The position numbers and the translations under genes are program-made. A model generated the notes under the pieces. It was not told the origin of the DNA and did no database searches. It saw only the letters and a list, made by a program, of their open reading frames with translations. A DNA stretch of 46,008 nucleotides from Phoronis australis. Taxonomy: Eukaryota; Phoronida; Phoronidae. Location: assembly GCA_002633005.1 (NCBI GenBank), contig NMRA01000560.1:155399-201406 (forward strand). The letters run 5' to 3'. Numbering within the stretch: the first letter of the stretch is position 1; every line of letters starts with the position of its first letter. Below, in pieces: positions 20,095 through 31,399 of this stretch.

Positions 20095-23000
20095 GTAAAA
20101 CACTTGACCTATGACTCACTGCGTGATTTTGATAAAAGTAGCTTTTAACTTAAGTTTCTGCTTTCCTAAACGGAAATGACGTTAGCATTTTGTTTTAGAT
20201 TGTTGCATTATGTACAGATGGGCTTAAACCTGCACAGGTGGACTATCAAGTCCTAATCTCGCCGGGTGCACGGTGCGCATGCGTGCGTAGAAATTTGCAT
20301 CGTTTTGTTCCGGTCGTCAGATGAGAACAGAAGCTAGCATGGACGCCCGTGGTTGATCAGTTGGAGGTAACTCTGGACTTTTAAAGCTTGCGTAGGTAAT
20401 CGATAAACCCAAGTATTGTATTTACCACATATACTCCGAGGAATTCCTATTGCTAAAGGTTATTTTTTTCACCAGTATTCCTAATCTGCGATTCTTCAAA
20501 CTGCGCTGTGAAAAAGTTTACAAACGCTCATGTTCCCATAATCGTCGTTGGCGTTAGCGTTAACGATAGCCTTAACGTTAGCGTTATTATGCATAAAAAA
20601 TGTCTGAACCCACACTCTGGCTTGACATTTCAAGTAGTTTCCGACGTCCATCACCAGAAAAACATGGATGAAAATCCGGTTTTTTCCTATAAAAAGACAC
20701 TAAAGCCGAATTTCTCATTCATTTCTCAGAAACAAAATAATATACATGTACTCTGTAACCATCGCCAACTCGCAAAAGTTTGGAAACTTTTTGAAAACTC
20801 ATTACATAGTGTGTTAAACGGGCAAACGTGACAGCACTCTTCTTTTATTGAATTGACTATCACATTTCTTCCTCTATTGAATACGCCTTGCTACGACATT
20901 GTTCACTAACGCACTCAAAGTAAATCAAAATGTTTGTATAGTACTGTGTAAATATTCTTTTCAGTGTCGTTTGCGAGAATTGTCGTGTGCCTGTTCAAGA
21001 AGTGATGCCAGACATCACTAGCGGAATTCGTACAGCAGATACCTGATGGAGTTAATTCGCGACATTACAGCACTGACTGGGAACCCCTTGGTGACGGTGT
21101 GGTTCTGATCACCCCCTCTTCCGACTTTCTTTCATTACCTGAGTAAGCCAATGAGGAACACGCCTTCCGGACTATCTGCATTGTTCGATATTGCGCACTG
21201 CCTAGGTTGGTTTCAGTGTTGCAGAGAGAAGTTGTACTGTTTTCTATCTGCCAAGGCGCACCAAATCCAAACACTGGTTGGCAAGTCACGTGGTACACTC
21301 ACCACACTGCGAAAGATGGACAGTACCCGTTTGCAGAGCTGGAAAGAGACTTTCTCTTGATGAGGAATACCACATGTACCGTGTTGAATGTCTGGGATAT
21401 GGTTTGCTGTACTACTGTTTCCAAGGCTTTGGTAGTAGTGAGGCAGTAGGACCTATTAATTGATTTCACTAACTTTTATTTCACAGCCAGGTCGCATCAC
21501 AAATTCAGTGTTTGTAGAAAGTGTCATTACGAAGTACATGTAAAAAATATAATGAATTCTCATATGCGCAGAGTATCTTTTTGGCATTATCGTCTCATTA
21601 ATACCTTTGAGTTTGCCTTTGACAACAGCCACTGAAGCCCGACTTTTTCATTAGCTAAATTACATTAGCATTGTTATTTCTCATTTTGCTGTCATTCACT
21701 AATGTATTAGCCGCCTTGTCACAAACAAATTTGGTCATGCGTAATAATTTACCATTAGCACTTCAGAACTAGTAAAAACTGCCAGGAATGTCTTTGACTC
21801 CACTGTGTATCCCTCATGCTCTTATCAATGAACACATTGTGTGGTTAGTTAAAGTCTCTGCTTCCAGCTTCAGTGTTAGGACAAAGGATAAACTCAAAAC
21901 AATGTTTCCAGTTAGCAACATTGCAGAGAGCTTTTCTTTCAGCATAACAACCGCATCATATGTGATCAGTGATAGGGTTGGCACCACACTTCAGGCTGAT
22001 AATCATCAGATCTTTTGGTCAAATCCAAACTACCATTTGTTCTGCAAAACGACCACTGTTTAAGTGAAGAAACAGATGGACTTGACACTAAGGCTCATGT
22101 CTTTGACACACAGGAAAGTGTGGGTCTTTTTTGGCCATGCTAAAGGAGCTACTGTTGCTTCAAGGATGTCTGAAAGCATGAAAGAGCATGGCATCCCCGT
22201 GGACAGGCTGCTAACGTGGGTGAGAGATGGTCCAAATGCGGACACGACAGTCTTTCATAACCTACAAGAATTGATTAAGACAGAACACAACACTTCTGGT
22301 GGATTGTAGGACTTAGGTGGTTGCATTCTTCATAATGTCCATAATGCGTTTGGCAAAGATTTGGAAAGTTATGGTAAGGAGATTGGTCACCTTTGCCTCG
22401 ATATTCATGCTCTGCTCAAGTATATTTCTGCGCGTCGGGAAGACTACCAAGATCTTCAAAGAACGATGGAAAGTGATCTCTTCCTCTTCGAGCAACATAC
22501 AGAAGTAAGGTGGCTGAGTCTTGGAAGCGCCATCAAGAGAATCCGTGTACAGTGGGATTGTATCTGCAGCTTCGTTGAGGAGCTAGGAAAGAACGATATG
22601 GTTGAGCCGAAAATTTAAAGCTACAAAAGAGTCGCTTGTATTTTATCGGGTGGACACAGGCAGGAAACTAGTATACATCTTGACTTTTTGAGCTACGTTG
22701 CTTCTGTGTTTGAAGAGTTCCTGTGCCACGTCTAGCCTTCGCCCCCTACTATCCATTTGGTTTATGAGCACATGTGCAGCACACTGTTGAAGCTGATGAG
22801 GAGCTGCTTGAAAGATAACGAACTAAGTTGTACTGGAGCAGACTGGAGCAGACTGGAGCGCTGTGCATGTAAAGGAGTTGAAGCTACACTTGTAAGACAA
22901 GGAACTGGTCACTGGTGAGAGTACACGAAGGGAGCTAGAGAAAGTACTGAAGCCAAAGCCTGAGGTGAAGAAGTCGATCTTATGAGGAATGCACTTTTTC

Positions 23001-26000
23001 TTCATTGTTTCCTTGCAGTACCTCCAGAGCCTCTTGGATCTTCACAACACACTGTTGAGGGATTGGGGCTGCCGGAGTCCTCTGAGACGGAGTGGCGAGG
23101 AAGGTGCAACTAACTGCTGACATGTCTTGAATGGTTGATGAAAAGAAAATGTTCATGCGTCATTGCCACCATATGATTACAGTGCTGCAGTTGGAGATTT
23201 CTGGAATGGTGTCTTTTCACTGAGAGGTGTGGACGGAAGACATGGCGGAGTTTTCCCGTTCAGCGACTTTACCAGATGTAGAGGGTTGTAAGCGTGTTAT
23301 AACATCTAACTTCTTTGTTAACTGCCAAGCACAGTCTTTAACCAGGTATGACAACAGGCAGGCCAATTATCTACCAGGCTTATTACTGACCACGTGTGAA
23401 CACAGTTAAACCCAGAGCGATGGTATGTTTGGAAAGAATAGATTGTCGTAACTTCGGTTGTAGTTGGGCGATTTTGGTGATTCAAAAACTAAGCATGATC
23501 AGCATTTGACAAGGAATCCAGAAATTCTATTGGTTTATGTTCAAATATGTTATTACTTAACTTTAATTTTTAGCAGCAGAGCCCAGTCAGGCTAGATACG
23601 ATCTGATCGGAGATTAGAGCAATTATCGAACAAAAGAGATCTGGCCCTCCAACCATAAATACCAGAATAGAGTTAATCAGTCGTGTAAGATATTGGCTAC
23701 GGGGGTCATCTTCCCAACTTGTTGTTGGGCTGTGGAATCGAACAAGTTGGGAGCAACGGGAAAACGCCGTAATGGTTAGATATGAAATGCTCCCACCAAT
23801 AGTGAAAGCTGACCTCGCCCTCGCCCAAACTAATGCCGAGTCGGAAAGAAGCCAGTCCATTAGTTTTCGCGTTCTTTCTAAAGATCAAACTTGTATTGGT
23901 GAAGCAACCACAGTAAGTCTCCGCACTTTGAAGGAAGCTGTTAAGTTTTATGATCCTGAGAGAACTGCATTGACCAGGGAGCTCAGATTGGTCTACAAAT
24001 CTGCACATTCAAATTACCATGCACTACCAGAAGAAGAGAGACAAGAACATTAGCATTTACGACAAGAACCGCAAGCAAGGAAACTTGAATTGGGGATGGC
24101 ACAGAAACAACAGGAAAAGTTGAAACGTGCTAAAACTTTTTGAGTAAGAAACCGATCTCGCTAAAGAAGAAAAATGGTCTTCGGAGAAATGAAGGCTGAG
24201 GATGAGCTCATGACTATTTCATCAGCTGTCTCCAAGCAAACAATGACTGTTGCATCCATGGTATTCCACTTTGCAACAGCAAAACGTCATGAACTAAGTA
24301 AATGCATCGACGGAATCCGTGGAAAACGAAAGCATCATGAAAGAAAAACACATCAGCTTCTTGAAAAAGCTATGTCAAGTGGCCTGAAGAAATTCAAGAA
24401 AGCATAGACTGCGTGCCCACTTTCGCTGAAGAAATTAATTAGTTAAATTTAAATTACAAATTGTCTATTGAGCGTTCCTTATGTAGACTGATGTGTAGAA
24501 TACAGTTGTTTTGTGGTTTGAAGCTCATTTGTTTTTGTTTTGTTTTTTTTTTGTTTTTGCAGAGACAACAACGTAAAGATGTTCCTATTTTGTCATTATT
24601 TGTCTTCTTTTTTATTTTTACTGAAAATTTCCTACTTTCTTATTATTTTCAAAGCCTTATGTTATTTGACACCTTGCACATTGCTGTTAAACGTACGAGT
24701 CACATGCGAAATTGAAGTCATGTACGAAAAATCGGATGGTGTAGACAAATGCCTTTCTAGTAACGTGTTTGAACAATGTGCGAAAAGTTCGTGACGTACG
24801 TACGAGGTGTGGCGGAAGTGTGGGCAATACGCTGCACAGAATTGTTGGACGTACCTTCAGCAACCATATTAATTTGCCTCATAAGAGGAGTTAAATGGGT
24901 GCCTTTGCTAATGGTTCTGGTTCACCATGTTTCTGATGTGATATTGGGATGTCGTGGTCCAGGTTGGCGAATAGTGTGATCGATTGCTGTGATGGACATT
25001 TCTTTACTCCGTTGTAGGCATTATCGTGACGACGGCGGCATGTCGGGGTAAACTGGGTGAAGACCGTGCCCATACGAGCGGTGGCTGGTGTTGGATTAAC
25101 GGTAGTTTACCACCAAGTGATCGACTTGCCTGGATGATCTTCACGGGCAAGGGGTGGGAATTGAGTGTGTACATCATCACGGCTGTTAACTACATTCTAC
25201 TTAGGTACCTGTGGTATAAGGTACGTGGGAACTGGGTCACGGTGCATTCCTTCATTTACCCAGGTATCTTGAAATACCATTTTAGATAATTCGGTTTTCA
25301 TTGCTTCTACTTTGACCTGTCAGACTGACACGAATACAAGCACATGCATTGACATTCCTATAAAGTTTTCAATGTTTTTGTAATTATAAAGCTGCTGGTA
25401 ATTACATCCCATTATGTAATTTATCAATTTTTAATTACACTGTATTGCTGTACCAGCAAGGCTTTTCTTACAGCCCTTACTATAGCAAGAAACACAGACT
25501 CTTCTTGTCACAATGGTCGCAGTGAACTCGTACAGGGATTGAAAGAGGTTCCCCTTTACGTCGATCAATGCATTTGGCGAATCTGCTCATTGGGTCCGTC
25601 TCAAAATCGGGAGCTACTCTGCTGTTGCAGCGCTAGTAATTGAGATGAACTTTTGTTGCTTAACATTTATTTGTTGTCGCTTTCGGGTGACAAAAGGCAG
25701 TGACAATCTTACGCCATCTTTTGACATACCATTAAACTGTACCAGAAACAAGTGCACTTTTGATGTACGTCGATGTACAAATGTTTTGTTTGGTTCATTT
25801 AAACTAATTTAGGAAACAATTTATTCATTTTCAGACCCTTAGCTTTTGGAATGGAAATTGAGCGTTTGTGATTAATGTATCTTTATTCCTTTCGACTGCG
25901 AGTAACCAGTACTCCTGCGCTCCTTCCTCCTTTAACCTTCGACGTTGTCATAGACTCTGCCATCTCTTGTCGCCATCGAGTCTTCCTTTTCTGGTCGATA

Positions 26001-27230
26001 CAAAGTCTTCCCATTGTCGCCAATATAAGGACAGCGACGGCGGTGAATCAAGTTAAATTTCCTAGCCTGAAGCACACCGCAACCCCCGGTGAGGGTATGT
26101 TCAAACCACTGTCACCTTCCTTTTTACGGGCCTGGTCTTACCTTCTGTCACGATCAACATTTCATTAGCAAAAGGTGTGACCATTCATGTACATTATTTT
26201 TGGTTACTGTTTATCTCAATGTTGTTTCTAGCGCCAACATGCAGTCCCGTGGCCTCCAATCATCCACTACGAGGCAGACGAGCGCTACACGTTAAAGCAA
26301 GAAGACAAGAACTTTCTCTACGTGCCAGTGTTGCTGTATCTCCTTCGTTTTTGGGGAACCATCCGATTTGTTTTGTCTTTCTGTGGCGATAATGGTGACA
26401 TAGACACTGTCTCCAGCGTCCTGCAACCACTTCACGTAGGTACAACATATGTACATACCTCTCGCAAACTTCACAGTTTTCGAAATATATATTACAATTG
26501 TCTGAGACACTGTATATACACGCTTCGGTAGATTACCCAGGTTAATGAAACCCAGACAAGAAACTTGGCAAGAGGAGATTTCACATCCGGGGCCGTCGTT
26601 TAGTCACTTGTTACGGGGACCATCTCCACGTCACTGACCTCAAGCTTGTAGGGCTATTCTTATGCGTTAGTTGGCACGGGAATACATAAAACATACCTCA
26701 TAGTTGAACGTTGCAGGGCATATACCAGTGAAACATAGAGTTGCCAAAACCTGTTTCACGATTTTCCATTAATGACATCTGTTACATGAAACAGGTAGCA
26801 GGTCTCGAATGACATTTGATACACGAGGCGAGGGATTTTTAATATACATAACAATAGTTAGATTGGATGTAGGTTCTGTTCTCATGTCGAGGCGTTTTTA
26901 TATGCTTCAAAATGTCATACACGACGGTTACGATTAACTAAATGAATTCTAACAATTACCACAAAGCTGTCAATTTGTATCGAATTGCAGGGACTTGGTG
27001 ACAGCGGGCAGGCGTTCTGGAACTTCATTGTTTTCTTTCTCTTGGATTCTTCCGTTCGCTCTAAGTTGTGTATACAGGCGGTCAGTGACAGTGAGCTTGG
27101 TGAAACGACACTACTAGCCAATGAGAGAACACCGCTGATAACTGAGAACCGCGATGGAGGCTTTGGCTCTTCCGAAAGTCGTGCTGCCTCCCCCCAGATT
27201 GGTGATCACCATGGATACACTATTTCGTAA
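19632..27230 (+). CDS. GPR157: GPR157-like G protein-coupled receptor, copy 2 (complete, four exons)
   Basis: This is the second GPR157-group receptor, head-to-tail with copy 1. Exons 19632-20094, 25018-25220, 26232-26435 and 26991-27230 join into an uninterrupted frame of about 369 residues with the same intron phases (1, 0, 0) at equivalent places. N-glycosylation sequons are at N19, N89 and N97. WCW in extracellular loop 2 is at 178-180, TM6 is around LLYLLRFWGTIRFVLSF, and TM7 is GLGDSGQAFWNFIVFFLLDSS. The N-terminus, loop 2 and tail differ from copy 1. The tail carries ERTPLI (335-340), which fits the acidic dileucine sorting pattern ExxxL(L/I) and is absent from copy 1. The first intron has been expanded by a dead hAT element. 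The gene looks functional; ligand and coupling cannot be read from sequence. Confidence 0.9.
21788..22918 (+). pseudogene. hAT transposase remnant, N-terminal and catalytic part
   Basis: A single frame (first base at 21788) holds family similarity for about 1.1 kb, interrupted only by stops: TAA 22061, TAG 22307, TAA 22616, a TAG near 22733 and TGA 22916. No indel is needed across this stretch. The conserved VHNAFGK and HTEVRWLS blocks sit between stops. After 22918 the similarity moves to another frame (RRELEKVLKPK). Confidence 0.8.
23772..24407 (+). pseudogene. hAT transposase remnant, C-terminal dimerisation part
   Basis: The piece at 23772-24053 (PPIVKADLALAQTNAESERSQ) corresponds to the hATC region, where active relatives have an NADVERGFS-like motif. 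It is followed by a SAHSNYHALPEEERQE helix. A second open piece at 24174-24407 is a lysine-rich tail in a new frame. Between 23410 and 23771 similarity is lost. Confidence 0.72.
25018..25220 (+). CDS. GPR157: GPR157-like copy 2, exon 2 (end of TM4, loop 2, TM5)
   Basis: This 203-base exon completes the split glycine and adds 67 codons. It reads GIIVTTAACRGKLGE, then HTSGGWCWINGS, then TM5 WELSVYIITAVNYILLRYL. It ends WYK at GTACGT. It is seven codons shorter than the matching exon of copy 1; the difference lies in extracellular loop 2. Confidence 0.9.
25221..26231 (+). other. Intron 2 of GPR157-like copy 2
   Basis: This intron of about 1 kb runs from a GTACGT donor to a GTTGTTTCTAG acceptor. 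Open frames at 25868-26168 have no family signal. Nothing else is supported. Confidence 0.75.
26232..26435 (+). CDS. GPR157: GPR157-like copy 2, exon 3 (loop 3 and TM6)
   Basis: This exon has 68 codons in phase 0 and follows GTTGTTTCTAG. Its first part (PPIIHYEADERYTLKQEDKN) is intracellular loop 3, and FLYVPVLLYLLRFWGTIRF begins TM6. It ends VLQPLH at GTAGGT, the same position as in copy 1. Confidence 0.9.
26436..26990 (+). other. Intron 3 of GPR157-like copy 2
   Basis: This 555-base intron is bounded by GTAGGT and CGAATTGCAG. No feature is seen inside it. Confidence 0.75.
26991..27230 (+). CDS. GPR157: GPR157-like copy 2, exon 4 (TM7 and tail)
   Basis: The exon begins GLGDSGQAFWNFIVFFLLDSS, almost the same as copy 1, then diverges fully. 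The tail is 18 codons longer than in copy 1, is rich in E, S and T, and contains ERTPLI. It ends HGYTIS and TAA. An ATTAAA at 27239-27244 lies right after the stop and is probably too close to act as the cleavage signal. Confidence 0.9.
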   Translation, partial: GLGDSGQAFWNFIVFFLLDSSVRSKLCIQAVSDSELGETTLLANERTPLITENRDGGFGSSESRAASPQIGDHHGYTIS

Positions 27231-28205
27231 TGATCAGGATTAAAACTGAACTGTGTTATTTGTGTGCTTTTTGCTGTACCAATGATGCCATGACCTTGGT
27301 AAAGATCTACGAAAAGTGTTCATGACTTTTCAAAGTGCCGGGGATGAGAATGAGGCTGCTCAAATTTTGAAATGACTCGTTACTCTTCGTCTGTGTCATA
27401 TGGTTCTCTCTGCCTGCATTACTCTCTTTCAACCAATACGTTGCAGTGAAGCGATGTAATTATCATTGAAGGGTTGTCGACGCATGTTGGTATTTCAACG
27501 CAGTACGTACAGAGTTCATTCAATTCTTTGCCCATACGATTTTAGCTATAATACGCGGTGTTCCTAAAATGTCTAATGACATCAAAGTTTTACCTGATAA
27601 ATATTTATAATTTACAGGTCTGCGAAAAAGAGGTATTTCAAAACACTTGTGCCAAATACTCATGATCAAATATGATGTTTCGTGTTCTGTGGAGTCTTCA
27701 ATAGTGTTCACGTACTTATATAATAACTCTAGAGGTGATACATTAATATATTGTCTCAATGACCTTGTGCAGGTATATTTCAAGCACCTTTCAGTCACGC
27801 ATCAGAGAAACTGCACTTGACAAGACACTTTGTTTTTATGGTTATCATGTCTTCCCCTTTCATCTAGCGCTATTGTGGGATTTTGCGGAAGTTGTCACAC
27901 CCAGTAACTGTTCACACGTTTGACGTCTTTTTGTTATTAGTGAAAGTAACAACAAAAGCGCTAGTATTTAAAACACCGTTCACAAGTGCTACGTTCACGT
28001 AAGTGACGAAGATTCTAGTAGTTTCATTGGCTAAGACGGTAGCGAAATAGCTAGCGTTTTAGCCAGACAGGCGAGCTGTCCGCGAAGGGAAAATTTTTGC
28101 CAGCTCTATGTTTGTTTCCTCACCAACCAAATTACCGTTAAGCAAATATTTATTTCGAAACGTCACAAAGATAAAAGAATAGCGTCTCATCCTTGCACAT
28201 GTGTG
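27231..28205. other. Intergenic, 3' of GPR157-like copy 2
   Basis: No gene is supported. At 28027-28066 a short hairpin pairs TGGCTAAGACG with GCGTTTTAGCCA; similar GCTAGCG hairpins recur at 28323-28369 and 29754-29806. Confidence 0.4.
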
Positions 28206-28508
28206 TCCTTTGAGCCAAGCGGTTCGGCTATAAAGGTGCTAGCGGAAAGTGTCAGTAGTTTTTGGGTAACGCAAGCCTCTTGTAAAGCGCAAGGAAAAGT
28301 GGCCCTTGCGACCGTTCATATTGTTGTCGTTTTTGCTGGTAGCGAAAATGCTAGCGTTTTCGATATCACTTTCGTTGTTAGCAAAAACGTCAGTCATGTG
28401 GACGGTTACAAGTGTCACTTTTACTGGAGGTTTGCTGGCGGTTTGAGTAACTCCGAAGCTGTTTATTTTCGCTAGAACTTTTGTAGTGAGACCCGTTATT
28501 TCAAAGGA
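28206..28508. mobile_element. Imperfect palindrome (foldback), about 300 bp
   Basis: The left half is an imperfect reverse complement of the right half: TCCTTTGA at both ends, GTTTTTGCT and AATGCTAGCGTTTTCG near the centre. Because of the symmetry, both strands show a 90-codon open frame with similar translations (each containing KVLA and ENAS-like segments). These are mirror products, not two genes. No target duplication was identified. Confidence 0.7.
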
Positions 28509-30300
28509 CAAACATTCGCAGAAGTCAGAGGCTTTTGGTGATCGTCACATTAATGAGTTTGAGTCAGTGCCGGATTTAGAAGGGGCAAGGGGGATAATTC
28601 TCCCGGGCCCCCTTCCAGAGGGTTTCCATTTTGAATGAAGAACTTAAAAATCATTGCGTAGCAATGGCGACCAAGATCTCCAAAACCGCGCCACTGCACC
28701 ACTTTTTTGGCTTACCTGTGTCTACGCTGGAAACCAAAACATCCATTTGGGCCTTTGATCTCTAGGTCAGTGTGGTTATTCGGTGTTCTTGCCCGTGCAA
28801 GTAATCCACTCCAGAACTAGGATTAGCAGCAGTAAACTTTCTCGGCGATGCCTCTGCCTGGAAGGAACGCACGATGCACCGATAGCTTCACTGTCCGTGC
28901 CTCAGAAGAGTAGGCCCTCATTTTCTAAAAAGGGGCGTGAAAAGCGGAGTTGTGCTGTACAAACCACCACCACCCATAGCGGTGCAAGATACTACACGTA
29001 GACAAGACTCCCGTGAACTCCCAGGAGAGTTCTGACTGCAAGTGCACAATGACGTGGAGAGTTGTGCAGTTAATGCTACAAGTAGGCCTGTGTCAGACGC
29101 AACATTTGATTCTGATCTTGCATCATGGTTTTCTGTCACAGAAAAACATATTTCGTTTTGGTCAAAATCATTCACGGTACGCCCTAACAAAAACGAATCT
29201 TGGCTCGTATCCAGAATGTCGTCGCCATTATCAGACAAGCAAAAGCACGGGGAAGATGTATGGACATAGCCGATATTTTCAGAAATCAAGGTTTCATACA
29301 TTGATAACGAATAAGATATCTGTGTTTTATACTTGTTGTGACATTGGTGAGCACTACTTGCTGGAATTGTCTGGTTTTGGATGTTTAGTACAAATCTACA
29401 CGAAACATTGATTACAGAATACATTGCAAAAGATAACTTGAATTTTGTTTCCAAACACGTTACTGTAGATATTAACTGCCAGAAATGCACTCGACTACAA
29501 CTGGCACACGTGTCTGCTGCTGACTAGTAAAAGAAGCAATGTTGTAAACATGTTCACACATTTTCCCCGATCTTACTTAATCTACATTGCTAAGTGAGGG
29601 GTTCCCGCCCGTAAAGTGCCCCAGGCCCTCCAGGCATTGCAGAGAATGAACGTGTTTGCCATCAAATTCTGCTTAAAGGTTAAAGCGACTCGGGTGGATG
29701 AAAACAAACTAACTGCTTTCTAAAATGACCCCCACGAACAGCTCTTCTGTCTGGCTAAAACGCTAGCACTTTCGCTAGCGAAGCTGCTAGCGTTTTAGCC
29801 ACTCATGAACCTGGTATTATCCAGTTTATTAACCGGATAATCTGAGAAGGTAATGACCTCACTTTCAGTAGATTCTAAGAACACGTGCATCATCGTGTAT
29901 TCGCTGATGTACACCAACAAAATTGGCGAAGCTCCTGGAAGTCGTTGATACCCTTTGTTTACAAGAAATATTCGTCGAATGCAAAAATATCACTAACCGA
30001 TGATAGTCTTAATCATTATCTTTTGTGTCCAAAGAAGTCTTCATACATTTGGACTAACACATACAATTTATTCGTAGACATCTGGCGAAAACGGGAAGAA
30101 GTTGCTTTAATGTATTGTTGCCAGCTTAGATGATGGTGACCAGGTCACGAGGTCCGAGGAATGTAATGGAAATGGTCTCATGCAAGTGTAAAAATGCTCG
30201 ACCAAAGGGTAGCTCCACGCTTCTTGATGGATGCTCAATACACAAGTGCGTGCTTGCGTGAAGTACAAATAAATACAAAACTTCTCGTGTCTGTTTATCT
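28509..30300. other. Intergenic with overlapping open frames, no supported gene
   Basis: Near 28568-28625 is a GGGGCAAGGGGG / CCCGGGCCCCCTTCC piece resembling dispersed MITE ends in the window. Open frames run on both strands between 28918 and 29490 (up to 190 codons on the minus strand) without recognisable domains. A near-perfect hairpin, GGCTAAAACGCTAGC with its complement, lies at 29754-29806. Confidence 0.35.
29754..29806. repeat. GCTAGCG hairpin
   Basis: GGCTAAAACGCTAGC at the left pairs with GCTAGCGTTTTAGCC at the right, with further GCTAGCG copies between. The motif is the inverse of the one at 28027-28077, including the outer GTCTGGC, so the two may be terminal arms of one 1.8-kb element. 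Confidence 0.6.
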
Positions 30301-30451
30301 GGGCCCAGTTGCATAAATGTTATACGTCGTATAGCAACAATGACGTCGCATTATCACGGGTCATGTTGTTATTATTGAACAATACACCTGACATCATGCA
30401 ACAATCAAACTTATCCAGCGGATAACTTTTGAAGCTTTATGCAACTCAGCC
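30301..30451. mobile_element. MITE-like element with AGTTGCATAAA ends
   Basis: The left end GGGCCCAGTTGCATAAA is mirrored at the right by the complement of GGCTGAGTTGCATAAA, over about 150 bp. The interior is AT-rich and non-coding. No clear target duplication was seen. Confidence 0.6.
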
Positions 30452-30566
30452 GTGGTGTACATATTAATTGAAATCTCCTCCATTTTGTGAAGGATGCATT
30501 CGTTGCAAACAAGGTGGAGAAAAATATTATTGAGGAACTTAAAACTTCGCTTACAATTTGAGACCA

Positions 30567-30579
30567 CCCCCCCCCCCCC
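30567..30579. repeat. Poly-C tract
   Basis: Thirteen consecutive C followed by TCCCC. Other C runs occur at 41524-41534 and 42863-42872. Confidence 0.8.
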
Positions 30580-31246
30580 TCCCCATAGGACTCCTCGTCG
30601 CACTATTGACAATTCAGATATCTATTCAAAATTCTTAATGGGGCATTATCGGCGACAAAGTGATAAGTAATTTTCTGGTTTTCTGGGACCAGTTTCAGCG
30701 AGGAATTTAAAAACCCTCTACTCCCGCGTCGCAATCTTAAGTCCTCGCCAGACAGCATGCGAGCGAGCACGCATTTCGTGTTTCAGTCAAAGACAAAATG
30801 AAAACATTACAAAATACGGACTATCAATGGAAAGAACCCCAAATTCTATAGTTATTTATAATCTATCATATAGGCGAGCCATCCTCTAATAGTGGTTGTC
30901 ATCTATAGGATTCAATAGGATCCTATACATTTTGTTAAGGGCATGTCCGATGTGGAGTCCTCAGACCTCGAGAAACTGAAGCGGAGTTCAAAGGCACAAC
31001 TCCAGGTCTGTCTTCAGTAATTAGAAGAAGGAATCTAGCATCTCTGAAATCGCCAGCAAGCATGGCTGGGTCCTGAAATGGAGAAAACAGCAGTTTATAC
31101 GTGTACTCGTTATTCCGCTGCACGTCTGGTAAACCTACAGATTCAAAACGACCACCCATATTCAACTACAAATACCCATCGCGAACACGTAGAGAGTCTA
31201 TTGGCCTTCTTGTACCATCAACGTTGAAAATGTGGAACACAATACT

Positions 31247-31399
31247 ACGTATAGAGAAAAGATCCATTTTGAAACCAAAGAAATCGTACCTTGCATAAAA
31301 CGCGTACAGCCGTTTCGTCCATATCTCGAACATGGACTTTATTCACCACTGGGTGCGCTTTCTTTGGTTTCAAAAAGGATCTTTTCTCTGTATTTCTGT
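31247..31399. repeat. Inverted repeat hairpin with arms of about 50 bp
   Basis: AGAGAAAAGATCC followed by TTTTGAAACCAAAGAAA on the left is mirrored on the right by its complement, ending at a CTGTATTT block. The loop is about 40 bases. Opposed open frames at 31232-31444 (+) and 31245-31487 (-) are mirror products of this hairpin. Confidence 0.7.

Larger units (their letters stand above)
21788..24407 (+). mobile_element. Decayed hAT-type transposase element
   Basis: The translated pieces match, in order, a widespread invertebrate hAT-superfamily protein with an RNase H-like fold and a C-terminal hATC dimerisation domain. Recognisable blocks run from a FPVSNIAESFS-like N-terminal part through LTWVRDGPN, CILHNVHNAFGK, FEQHTEVRWLSLGSA and YLQSLLDLHNTLLRD. 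The end is an NAESERS segment and a charged lysine-rich helix. Several in-frame stops and at least one frame change prevent translation. Terminal inverted repeats and a target duplication were not identified, so true ends are uncertain. It lies on the same strand as its host gene, inside intron 1. Confidence 0.82.
20095..25017 (+). other. Intron 1 of GPR157-like copy 2, enlarged by a transposon
   Basis: This 4.9-kb intron is nearly twice the matching intron of copy 1. Most of the difference is the decayed hAT-like element at 21788-24407. A GTTAGC-type short repeat lies near 20545-20590. The intron ends with CCGTTGTAG. Confidence 0.8.

Noticed and set aside
28918-29490. 190-codon minus-strand open frame overlapping a 132-codon plus-strand frame
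   Set aside because: Both strands are open over the same bases, neither translation resembles a family, and the area is surrounded by repeats.
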